NCBI GenBank assembly: GCA_019096065.1
Contig: JAGUCH010000002.1
Location: forward strand, 2,988,501-3,052,500
Direction of reading: 5' to 3'
DNA: 64,000 nt
Source: Paracyclopina nana
Taxonomy: Eukaryota; Arthropoda; Copepoda; Cyclopoida; Cyclopettidae
Within the stretch, counting starts at the first letter, position 1. Every line of letters begins with the position of its first letter. The notes under the pieces are model-generated. The model was given only the letters and a program-made list of their open reading frames with translations, made no database searches and was not told the DNA's origin. Position numbers and translations under genes: made by a program. Shown piece after piece: positions 10,901 through 20,148 of the stretch.

Positions 10901-13641
10901 GTGAGCGCTCACTCTCACATTGGTTTATCCAGTTCTTGAATTTGAATTTCGCGCTATTTTTATGAACTAGCGCTACTGGAGCGCTCCCTAGAGGAGGACG
11001 AAATAACTATTATAGTTGCGTGATTCAAAAGTAGAATTATTCCGTCAGGATTGCTTGATAGATATGCCCCTGGCAGTAACCACTTTGAAAAAAGTTACTT
11101 CTTGGCGCGGGTCAGAAATTGCACTTGAAGTTTTGCTTCGCTACATGGGAGAGCAGAAATGGCTCTTTCTTGGCCAGCCACTGCAGTAACCACTATGAAT
11201 TTTGAAGTTTAAAGTTCATGCTAGCTAGCACCTGACAATTCCACTTTAAGCTATGCATTATTAAATAGTTTTGATAAAACCGCTCTTTTCATATCCATTT
11301 TTGCCAAAAAGCTCTAGCTTGCTACTAATAGAAGTGCTTTATCAGCTTTTAGTTAGTTTTTTTTTGTTTTTTTTGTTTGTGTGGTATGGCGCGGGTTGGT
11401 GCGGGTTGGTGCGGGTCGGTGCGGGTCGGTGCGGCTTGGTGCGGGTTGGTGCGGGTCGGTGCGGGTCGGTGCGGGTTGGTGCGTTCATCTGCTCAGTCTG
11501 CGCTCACCAATTCAGCGTGTGCCAGTCGCTCAAGTAAGAATCGGGCAAGCGGGTCAAACTAGCAGGCTAGCTAGGGTTGATTAAATCTGTGCTGCTGCGA
11601 CTTCAATTTATTTGAGTCAACTAGCAGAATCAAAAATGTTTCATTAATTTAAGGGCGATCCCATAATCGAATTTTTAGTCAAGTTACGTTGCTAAAACAG
11701 TAACCTTACTTGATCAGTTAAGTTCAGCTTGTTCTAGCCAAGTTAGGTTCGTTTTAGCAATGTTCAGCTGACCGCTGAGCTGACACACCAACGCGTTGTA
11801 CATCAGCAGCTGATGAGCAAATTTAGCTTGTCTCAATTAATCGAGCTTCAGTTACTACGCATATGAGAACACTTTTTGTAGCTGGTACTACATAAAATCA
11901 AGCTAAGTTAAGTTCTACCTACATAAATATCTGGGAACGGAACTGAACTAAACTAAACTTTCTACCTAACTTAACTTGACTAACAGGCCAATACGGGAAC
12001 GCCCTTATATGTCTACCCTAGAAGCAGCTACTGTTTGAGGACTGAGACCAGTTCATTCTGCCACTACAGCGCTTCGACAACTCTTTTCTTGAGGTAAGGC
12101 ATGAAATATACGAAACAGGAGAGGAGATGAGCAGGGCATTAACTCAAAAGAATGTACTAAAGACCTACATGTACGTGTTAGTCAGTGACGTCACTCACTA
12201 AGGCAGCGAGCGGACTACGTACATCCAGCGCTTTAGAATGTACGCAGAACTTCTGAAAGTACTACATTTTTAATAAAACCTTACTTGAGTGCTTTTGAGA
12301 GGCTGTAGTCATCAAATTGAACTCGCATGTAATGACCGAAGCTCATATCCTCTTTTTGAACATTTTTAATGTGCAGCGTGGCCGAATATCTGTTTTCTGC
12401 CAATGCAACTATTGGTATGGCGTGATAGCGATTGTTGTCTTCAGGCGAAAAGGATCCTGCTGCGGCTGGAACCTGAGAAAGCCACAATTTTTATTGGTGC
12501 TGCGAAAACAAGATGAAAGGATGTAGCACCTCAATGGTTTTTCCTGGCTGATCAATAACCCACACAACATTTGGCTTGGGATGAGCTTCAAATTCCATAG
12601 TGACTTCAAGGTCGTTAGAAGGCTATATAAGTTGGAAAAATAGGTTAACTACGAAGTGACAAATAATAAAAAAGCCATTTGCAATTACTTGAACTGACGG
12701 GAGAACTTTTTCCTCAGTTGGCTCTTTGATGTAGTTAACGCTCAGAGAGAGATGAATGTCAGTGGGCTTCTGAGCAAAAAGCTTCTTTCCATTGTGGTCT
12801 AGTTGAATGTACTCACAATACAGCTTGCCTTCGTTGTATTCCGGCAAAGGCACAAAGTCAACGCTCTATAATACATAAGTAGTATGATAAGAATTGATGA
12901 TTACAATTATGCTTTGGCTTACACTTTGATCCGAAAAAACTTCATTGTCCAGCTGTCTCGAGATAGGAGGCTCACTTTGCTGAACTTCGAGCATTTGCTC
13001 GGATACAGCTCCACCGGAAGAATACTGCACCCACCATTTGAACGTTCCCTTGGGCCTTACATTTTTCACAAGGCAGACATACGTCTGTTTTTCGCCAGCT
13101 GTGACCTCCAAAGAGCTGAAATACTCTTGAAACTCAATTGTGCCTTGAGTGGCAACCAGCAATGAAGGATTGGCAGAAAATGACTGCTGTTGCTCGTCAG
13201 TAATCAAACACTTAAAGTAACCAAGAAATAGAGGCAAAATATATAGTAAATACAGAAAAAACCGCTGACCTGCCAATTGCCGTTGTGCATGTTTTGCACA
13301 TTGGCAATATCAATGGAGCAATTGAAGCTATTCCCCACAAAAGATACATCTTCATCAGATGTACAGCTGGGGCTGTTCAAGTCCACAAGACAGGACCTTT
13401 TGTCTGGCAAGGTCCACTGGCACTTAGAAATTCTAAGAAAAATTCAAATGTATCCATCAGAGCTTTTGGCTACGCTATTTTTGAATTACGGTCTTTTATC
13501 TGTGAATGCACACCACAATCGTCCGTTGCCATCTTCTTCTGTGATGTATTGCCCTGTATTCAGAACAATGTTTACACTCAAAGCACCAATTAATGAGCAT
13601 AATATGAGAGAGGCTGCCAATAATCTGTTGGGGATGCTCAT
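4947..13641 (-). CDS. Type I membrane Ig-superfamily protein, fasciclin-3-like
   Basis: The seven minus-strand exons are 13641-13490, 13432-13270, 13210-12923, 12865-12689, 12622-12530, 12472-12285 and 5259-4947; every join keeps phase and gives 457 residues. A signal peptide (MSIPNRLLAASLILCSLIGA) is followed by about three Ig-like domains. Domain 1 has LWCAF...CQW...NWQC; domain 2 has YVCLVKNV...FKWWVQY; domain 3 has VVWVIDQ...ATLHIKNVQKED. A 22-residue membrane helix (IVIIVLIILVVIALITAALV) and a short cytoplasmic tail follow. The layout and the domain-1 Cys-Gln-Trp motif suggest a fasciclin-3-like homophilic adhesion molecule, but the match is by pattern only. The last intron (12284-5260, 7 kb) is far longer than all others and is filled by mobile DNA. 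The 3' end converges on the GPCR, with 118 bp between the stop codons. Confidence 0.75.
5723..5891. mobile_element. MITE with GGGCGTTCTCATATCGCA termini
   Basis: This 169-bp element has near-perfect 18-bp terminal inverted repeats (GGGCGTTCTCATATCGCA at 5723 and its complement ending at 5891). The interior continues as an imperfect hairpin of repeated GGTTAGACCAAACTG-type words. It is flanked by TA. The GGGCG terminus resembles the element at 11653-12004 in the same intron, so both probably belong to one family. Confidence 0.68.
6151..6270 (+). repeat. 10-bp tandem repeat, unit GACCCGCACC
   Basis: About twelve imperfect copies of a GC-rich decamer (variants GATCCGCACC and AAGCCGCACC). This tract is much richer in GC than the surrounding intron. 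The same repeat occurs inverted at 11386-11483, marking the two outer ends of the foldback-like element. Confidence 0.9.
6351..8150 (+). repeat. Left array of ~180-bp satellite monomer
   Basis: About ten direct copies, with the landmark AACCCGCGCCAAGAAGTAAC recurring every 177-182 bp (about 6360, 6540, 6720, 6900, 7080, 7258, 7435, 7615, 7795 and 7979). Neighbouring copies differ by single bases and 1-3 bp homopolymer indels (for example TTTTT versus TTTTTT). The last copy breaks into unrelated core sequence near 8150. Confidence 0.92.
8301..8792. repeat. Inner inverted repeat in the core of the foldback-like element
   Basis: The segment 8301-8371 (starting AGGATTGAACCCTTTTTTAG) is matched in reverse complement by 8731-8792 over about 65 bp, with scattered mismatches and small gaps. 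The loop between them is about 360 bp. Together with the outer arms this makes a hairpin inside a hairpin. The core may itself be an older MITE around which the repeat arms sit. Confidence 0.65.
8925..10660 (-). repeat. Right array of ~180-bp satellite monomer (inverted)
   Basis: About ten copies of the same monomer as the left array but in reverse orientation. The 69-codon frame that begins ATGGCTCTTTCTGTGCC repeats at 9480, 10020, 10199 and 10378, a spacing of 179-180 bp per unit. These frames are by-products of the monomer length and composition, not genes. The array stops abruptly at about 10660. Confidence 0.92.
10661..11069. mobile_element. Insertion interrupting the satellite array
   Basis: About 409 bp of sequence unrelated to the monomer. 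On both sides the monomer word GCAGTAACCA is present (about 10651 and 11072), as if array sequence resumed after an insertion. CTATAGTATAAGG near its left end and CTATACTATGG nearby are weakly complementary. No clear terminal repeats or coding frame are seen, so an insertion is the simplest reading but the element class is unknown. Confidence 0.4.
11386..11483 (-). repeat. 10-bp tandem repeat, unit GGTGCGGGTC (inverted copy)
   Basis: About ten copies of the reverse complement of the decamer at 6151-6270, preceded by a T-rich spacer that mirrors the A-rich spacer of the left arm. It marks the right outer end of the foldback-like element. Confidence 0.9.
11653..12004. mobile_element. MITE with GGGCG(A/T)TCCC termini
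   Basis: This 352-bp element has a left terminus GGGCGATCCCATAATCG and a right terminus (inward) GGGCGTTCCCGTATTGG. The inside is rich in AAGTTAGGTT-like words in both orientations. It is flanked by TTAA on the left and TTAT on the right. It resembles the 5723-5891 element in its first bases and lies at the other side of the foldback-like element. Confidence 0.6.
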
Positions 13642-14096
13642 AATGTACACCAATTAGAAGGAACTACTTTTGATGTGCATTAAAGTTGAAATGTCGATGA
13701 AATATCTGCATACTTATCTTATCTTTCCTATTTTGAGTCATTCTCTCTTATCTCCCATAAAGCCACATTCATTGCTTCATTTTTTTTTTACCTGGACTTA
13801 TCTTACATGAACACAGTACAATGATTAGTATTATAATTAAATAAAAGTACGCATTTGGCCTCAATACTACAGTATGCCTATAATGCACTCATGTTATGAA
13901 GAGCACATTACTGTATCTAGGATATTTTAATTTAAACATTACATACTATGTACACACGTGAGTGCATGAATGGGCTCAATATGGTGTCGAGATCACTATG
14001 GCAATCACGGTCAAGGCAATGGCCAAAATTGGTATCTATGCCCTGTGTCATGTCAACTAAACCAATACAAAAGAAAGCCCAGTAGTAGCTAGCAAT

Positions 14097-16484
14097 ATGG
14101 CTGATATAGAAGACCCAGTGGTTGAATCTGAGCCTGTGGCCTCCTCGAGGCCAAGCTCGACTAATTCAAGGCCTAAAACAGCTGGATCTAGGCAAGGCTC
14201 AGCTGGGTCCAGACAGGGCTCAGCAGGGTCCAGACAGGCCTCAGGAATGGCTAGACAGGGCTCAGGAGGGTCTAGACAGGGCTCAGGGGGCTCAAGAAAG
14301 GCCTCAGCCTGGCATAAGCCTACAGTCGTAAAAGACGACTCGGATACAGTCTCGATACAGACGTCAAAAACGAGCGTGTCTGGAGACACTGAGGAATTAA
14401 TTAGGGAAGAAGATCCGCCCAAAGGATGTTGGCACACTTTCACCAATTGCGTAGGAGGTGAGAAATGATGATATGTATTGTATAATACTTTGTTTAACAA
14501 ATGTACTCTTTTGTTTTAGGCATGTGGGCAACCAGAGAAATGACCACCAGCAATGACAGGGAGATTTTTGTGCGTACCACAATTCGAGAATTGGTGGTGT
14601 ACATGATTTTCCTCGTTATCTTTTGCATATGTAAGCGCCAATGTATTCTCAAATGTATCCCTCCCACTTGGCTGTATTTAAAGCAAAATGAGAAAGCACT
14701 AAAAGCGAAAGTTGGCTGGTTCTTTATGCAACCTTTCTATCGTTACCTGGTAACGGTGTTTAAATACCCTTATGTAGTGAAAAGCCAGGTGTTTAAATAC
14801 CTCTCCACTACATAAGGGTATTTAAATACCGTTACCTGGTAACGATCAAAAGGTTGCATAAAGAACCAGCCGTTCTCATGGGAAGTTTTCAAGTCGTTTT
14901 TGGTCGTTTTATGCAGCACAAGCTCATAATGATGCATTTGATACTATTAATTTGCATTTCAGTGACTTTTGGAATGACCTCACCGACGATGTACTACTAC
15001 ACGCAAGTGATGCAGAATCTGTTCCAATCTCACCAAGATGTGAGTCAAGTGACTGATTTCTGGGACGTGAGTATTTTCCTGATGCACTCGTATGAACTGG
15101 ATTATTTCAAGTACGTTACATTTGCAGTTCATGGAAGGTGACATGTTGGATGGGCTCTATTGGGAATACTTGTATAACGACGGTTCTGACAAGAGGTTCG
15201 TGTGTCCGGGAGGGGAAGAAGCGATTGGGCCTTGCCCAGTTGCAGCTGCTGATAGGAACATCCTTTACGAAAACAGGCTTCTAGGATTACCAAGGTATTA
15301 CATTTACAAATAGTATCAAGAAATGTGCTACACGCAATCTGCAGGCGATACTGACGCCAGCTCGTTAAAAAGATCCATCTTACTCATCCTTAGTTCTGCC
15401 AAGAAATAACGGATATGCTAAAATTAGCATAATGCTGAAGGTTGACAGCAACTGTTAAAAGTAGACTTTTGTGCATTTCATTTAGATTTTATGTGATCTG
15501 TGAAATGAAAATTAAATACCCCATTTCCGACTGCAATAGAAAGTAAAGATGAAAGGAATGGCGTTTTTCTCTGGTGCAATTAACTTGCCTAGGCTCCTTT
15601 TCTCCAATTATCCGATAAGTTAGATTAGGTTGAGCACAGCAGATCATTAAACCTAATTAGGATACAAATCTTTTTTGGCTACATTTCTTTCGCGTACAGA
15701 ATACAGATCTATGATAAATCTTTGTAATAGGCTACGTCAGCTTCGCGTGAGAAACGACTCTTGTTTGGTACATCCAGACTTCCAAAATGCAATCAAGCAT
15801 TGCTATGCTGAGTACTCAGAAAGTGATGAGGACCAAGAGCCTTTCGGAACAGGATTTCGTCAGCGCACGTCTTCCAAGGCCTGGAGCTACAGTGATGCCA
15901 ATGTCACCATGGGCAACACACACAATGGAGTAATCACCGCTTACGGCCCCGGAGGAGCTATACAAGTACATGAGAACAATTGCCTTTTAGCATAATTACC
16001 TAGTATATTCTCTGCATTTCAATTGAAGGATTTTCATTCACTCAAGAACGAGACTGCAGCCATTATTAACGAGCTCAAAGAAGGTTTGTGGATCTCTCGA
16101 GGAACCCGATTTGTCACTCTGGATTTCACGGTTTACAACGCAAACATCAACTTGTTTTGCATCATAAAGTAGGAAAAACATCTAAAGAAAAGAATATCTT
16201 CAAGAAACTGTGTTCGTAGGATAACGTTTGAATTTCCCGCCACCGGCGGAGTAATCCCGTTTTCGCGGTTCAGAACGGTGAAATTGCTGCGCTATGTCTC
16301 GGCTGGGGACTACTTCATTATGGCTTGCGAGGTCATTTTTGTGGCCTTTATCTTTTACTACTCAGTGGAGGAATTCCTCGAAATAAAGAAGCACAAAATG
16401 GCCTATTTCTTCTCGGTGTGGAATAATTTGGATCTCGTGGTGCTTGTGGTAAGTGGAAAAAAATTTGCGCCCCCGGGTGGGCTC

Positions 16485-16521
<37 letters not shown>

Positions 16522-16918
16522 GCCGATTGCGCCACGGAGGCATCTTGCTTGCAAAAGAATCAAATTTGTCAAGTGTATCAAAATCCTTTGATGAAATGCA
16601 TTTCTCTCAATATTTGCCAGCTTGAATGGATTGCGTCTTTTTGCAACTTTTTCCTTTACTTTTTACCCATACATGCATGTGAATGGAAGAACGCTACTTC
16701 TATGCTTTTTTCGTAATGTGCTCCAAAAGCTGTTTTTAGTACTTTAGAAGTACATTTATCCTTAAACACCACAATTTCAACATTGAGCCACTTAAAAAGT
16801 TATTTGCAATAGAGCACAAGTGAGTATATGTCAAGTTATTTTCATCACAATAATAGTTTCTTAGGCGCAGTTTAGTCAAAAAAACAGATATGAAAAATCA
16901 TCGCCCCCGGGTGGGCTC

Positions 16919-16955
<37 letters not shown>

Positions 16956-19079
16956 GCCGATTGCGCCACGGAGGCTTACTTGCCAAGTTATATGCTCTCC
17001 TTTACTATTTATTACAGAATGCGGGAGTTTGTATCGGATTCAGTATTTACTCCATGCTGGTTATTGAGGATAAATTGAAAGAGCTCCTTGATCAACCCGA
17101 CCAATTCTCCGACTTTACCGCACTGGGAGATTGGACCAAATTGAACAACAATGCCATTGCAGTGTGTGTCTTTTTCGCCTGGATTAAGCTCTTCAAATAC
17201 ATCTCGTTCAACAAGACAATGACTCAATTATCGAGCACTCTATCCAGGGTATTTTTAACGACAACTCTTTTTTGGATTGCTCTAAAAAACACTCTCTTTC
17301 GTTAGTGTGCTGGAGATGTCATGGGATTTGCTGTGATGTTTTTCATCGTGTTTTTCGCTTTTGCTCAACTAGGATATCTTCTTTTTGGAACTCAGGTACA
17401 AAAAAGTGCACCATTCGCAGAGATAGGTTACGTAAAAATACTGCTATTTTCAGGTGGAGGACTTCAGTAAATTCGATTCGGCCATTTTTACTCTCCTGAG
17501 AACCATTCTTGGGGATTTTGATTTCCATGCTATAGAGCAGGCCAATCGGTATTTGGGCCCGATTTTCTTCTTGTCCTATGTATTCTTTGTATTTTTCGTC
17601 CTTTTGGTATGTATTCGCGCATGTAATCCACTTCACTCTCACATTCCCCTTTTTTTCGCAGAACATGTTTCTGGCTATCATCAACGACACTTACAGTGAA
17701 GTGAAGGCAGAAATTGCAGCTCAGAAAAACGAATTTGAAATTGGAGACTATTTCAAGAGAGGCTACAATAACATGCTTGGCAAAGTGGGACATCGCAACA
17801 AATACATCGATATCGAAAATGCTCTCAAACTGGCCAATTCTGATGGAACGGTGACCTATGAGGAAATCAGGCAAAACTTGAAAAAGTAAGAGTAAAATTG
17901 AATCATCTGCTACATAGTGTGAAAACGAGAATTTTTTCGTAAAGGTGCAACTTTTCCGATTTGGAGATTGAGATGTTTTTTGCGCGCTATGACCAAGATG
18001 GCAATTTCATCTTTACTTCGGATGAAACGAACAAGATTCTGAATGACATTGATTTCGACCGAGTTGACCGGCCTGAAACAGCTGCCAGTGACCGGCCCAA
18101 GTCTGGCAAAGAAGCTCGAATGGCGAGGTCAGCGCGAATCATGACGGCTGCGAGTCGAAGGAAGTCGATTGCCCAAGGTGGAATTTCCGGCGAAGAATTC
18201 CAAGTGTAAGTCTACATTTTTTTTATTACAGATACTTATGCCCTGTTCATGTATTAAGAATGCCTGAAGGTATAGAAAAAATTGCCTTAAGGAAAAGTGA
18301 ATCTGCTGCTGACTGCCACTCTACGAGTTCAGCTTGGGGCCGAGCACCGTTTTTAATGGCAATTTTTGCTATTTTTGTCTCATGGTTTTTGGCTTATTTC
18401 CAAACAAACTATCTTTCATCACGTTTCTTTGATAAAAGATGAAATTTTACTATTGATTTTGCTCAAAAGGACTAAAATGTGGAGCACTTAATAGCCAAAA
18501 TTAGATTTGTATACATTCAAGTTGGCTTAAAGTCGATCTATTTTTTTTAGTATCAGCTGGCGCTTGTCATAAGACAATTTTTCTCCTTTCCTTGAGGTGT
18601 TTTTCGTGCATTTTCCTAAGGGTGTACATGAACAGGACATTAGTGTCCCATACTTATCATGGATCGAGCTTAAATTATGTGCCTTAAAACTGCAGGTTCG
18701 TTTTTCCTGGAGTAGATATTTGCACGAAAATTGCTGGGCAGTCTGTATTTTCCTTTGGAGATAATGAGCTATATATTTTTTTCAAGGTTGGGAAGAAGAG
18801 TTGATCGAATGGAACGATCAGTTGGATCAATTGTGACCAAAATCGACTCAGTGCTGGCGAAATTGGAGTCGATGGAGATGGGACGCAACAAGAAGAAGCA
18901 AGCCATGTCCAAAATTCTGGGCACCATCACTGAAGACGATGGGAGTAAGTAAATAGGGCTGAATCGGTATTTTCCCCACTTTTTAATTGCTCAGAGCTCT
19001 CCTAGAGGATGATGCATCCAAACGTCAGCAAATGGAAGACATGGTGAGGAAGGAGATGTCTCAGTGGGAGCATGCATAA
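14097..19079 (+). CDS. Pkd2: Polycystin-2 (TRPP cation channel)
   Basis: There are fourteen exons: 14097-14457, 14520-14630, 14963-15066, 15128-15294, 15731-15965, 16029-16168, 16220-16448, 17018-17248, 17306-17395, 17454-17606, 17662-17885, 17945-18205, 18787-18944 and 18997-19079, about 848 residues. The protein is a Ca2+-permeable channel of cilia and ER. Motifs in order: TM1 ([11 protein letters not shown]); the extracellular polycystin domain with [37 protein letters not shown] and PATGGVIP; the S2-S5 helices with [12 protein letters not shown] and [17 protein letters not shown]; the pore loop [11 protein letters not shown]; and S6 [15 protein letters not shown]. An EF-hand ([12 protein letters not shown]) and a coiled coil ([20 protein letters not shown]) follow. 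The N-terminus has a GSRQ-rich repeat. The exon-5 acceptor at 15730 was chosen because it restores RLRQLRVRN. An AATAAA signal lies at 19149. Confidence 0.95.
14714..14871. mobile_element. Hairpin MITE in Pkd2 intron 2
   Basis: Arms 14714-14779 and 14806-14871 are reverse complements over about 64 bp with very few mismatches; the loop is about 26 bp. Each arm contains its own palindrome (CGTTACCTGGTAACG), so the element can fold at two levels. It has no coding capacity. A recent foldback-type MITE is the likeliest explanation. Confidence 0.75.
16468..16541 (-). tRNA. trnN-GUU: tRNA-Asn (GUU), copy 1
   Basis: This 74-nt tRNA lies antisense in Pkd2 intron 7. The anticodon loop reads CTGTTAA (anticodon GTT), within TTCGGCTGTTAACCGAA. 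The A box TGGCGCAATCGG and the B box GGTTCGAGCCC are both intact. The acceptor arms GCCTCCG and CGGGGGC pair throughout, with one G-U. A T-run (A-run 16458-16463 on the plus strand) just downstream serves as the Pol III terminator. The sequence is close to the animal tRNA-Asn consensus. Confidence 0.96.
16902..16975 (-). tRNA. trnN-GUU: tRNA-Asn (GUU), copy 2
   Basis: This second copy is identical over the whole 74 nt to the one at 16468-16541, 434 bp away in the same orientation and the same Pkd2 intron. The flanks are unrelated, so the duplication is either old with conserved tRNA bodies or involved only the gene itself. The downstream TTTTT (plus-strand AAAAA at 16894-16898) can terminate Pol III. 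Confidence 0.96.
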
Positions 19080-19197
19080 AAATATCACTAGATCTTTTCT
19101 AAAAAAAAATTGGTTCTCAAATCAGCTGCAATATAATACTGTATGTGTAATAAAAAATGACTTGATTGAAACTAGCATGATTCTGACAATTTTTCAA

Positions 19198-19831
19198 CTA
19201 TAAAGGCTTGGGCAGCTCTTCAATAGTTTTCCCGCGAAATCCATCGGTTTCAATGGCATCTTCAATGGGATCCCTGGCGAATGGCCGCTGCAGAATGGGC
19301 CACAATTCCACAGCTTTGGACAAAATGCCCTCAGCTTTCTCAGACAAGCCAGTCAAAGTCTTTGAGCCGCTCTTTTGGCGCAAATGCTTGAACAATTGCT
19401 TCATCATCATGGACTTTGTACTGTCAGTTGACGAGCCATCAGCTCCAACCTGAGGAAATAATTTAGTATTGTTATCCTTGTATTATACAAAAAATACCAA
19501 TGTCTACTCACATCAAAGCTCTCATCCTCAATATCGAGCCATTTGATGTATTGTTCAAGCACCATTTGAGTGCCATGATGTCTATCCATTTTTATAGCTT
19601 CTTCCTCTAAAAAATGGAAAAATGGAAGAAAACAGCGTATTAATTAAATAATGCCAGATAAGCTGAAATAATTCATTTCACCTTCTTTTTTACTCTGCTG
19701 CTTCTGTAGCTTCATGACTTTTTCGTTTTTGCGCCGGATTTCCGCAAGTATTTCCTCATCAGTCTGTAACGGGCCAAAGGTTGCGTGATGATTAAAAGGA
19801 AAGTTCCGAACGCTACGCGCCAGTTTGCCAT
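19198..19831 (-). CDS. Small uncharacterised coiled-coil protein
   Basis: The proposed exons are 19831-19817, 19763-19682, 19606-19512 and 19449-19198, joined in phase to give 147 residues. I do not recognise the family. The N-terminal third is charged and helical (DEEILAEIRRKNEKVMKLQ...), followed by QMVLEQYIKWLDIEDESFD, a Ser/Thr-rich linker and a C-terminal half containing LWPILQRPFARDPIEDAIE. It has no signal peptide or membrane segment. The first exon is only five codons (MANWR) and is the weakest part of the model; without that splice the frame stays open to 19946. A CpG-rich patch at 19800-19860 is a likely promoter. The stop lies 118 bp from the Pkd2 stop, tail to tail. Confidence 0.6.
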
Positions 19832-20148
19832 TGTTTACAAACAAAGCAACGCGCGCGCAGTTTTCCCACGTTCCTGCTAATAACGCTAATAAAATGCATT
19901 TTCTAAGTAGCATGCAGCTTGAAAAACGCGATGGCTGTTGTTGCACTGATGCATTTCTTTGCAGAAATGTGCTAATCTTCTATACAATTTGGCGACACAT
20001 CAGCAGTAGCTGTCATGCGAAATTCATGGCTTCCGCGAATTTACCTTCTTTTAGCCAAATGCTGAAATTCTGGCTAGGCTCGGTAATTTTGCACAAAATG
20101 AAAAATTTTAAATACTGCTTAACGAGGGGAAAATTCAAGCAATTAAAA

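Larger units (their letters stand above)
6145..11490. mobile_element. Foldback-like element with tandem-repeat inverted arms
   Basis: This is a large inverted structure inside the last intron of the Ig-protein gene. From outside in, each arm has a GC-rich 10-bp tandem repeat (about 6151-6270 left; 11386-11483 right, inverted), an A-rich (left) or T-rich (right) spacer, then an array of a roughly 180-bp monomer (6351-8150 left; 8925-10660 plus a stray unit at 11070-11195 right, inverted). The core at 8160-8920 is unrelated to the monomer. Arms built of tandem direct repeats in inverted orientation are the hallmark of Foldback/Galileo-type elements. I see no transposase reading frame in the core and could not define a target duplication. 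Outer limits are approximate. Confidence 0.7.

Noticed and set aside
14057..14500. 147-codon minus-strand frame with PEPCLDP repeats
   Set aside because: Antisense of the GSRQ repeat in Pkd2 exon 1. The plus-strand frame continues through 13 more exons of a known family.
19829..19946. Longer first exon of the small coiled-coil protein starting at 19946
   Set aside because: The extension is not helical like the rest and crosses a likely CpG-rich promoter. A 53-bp intron with a five-codon first exon fits the local intron size, though this is uncertain.
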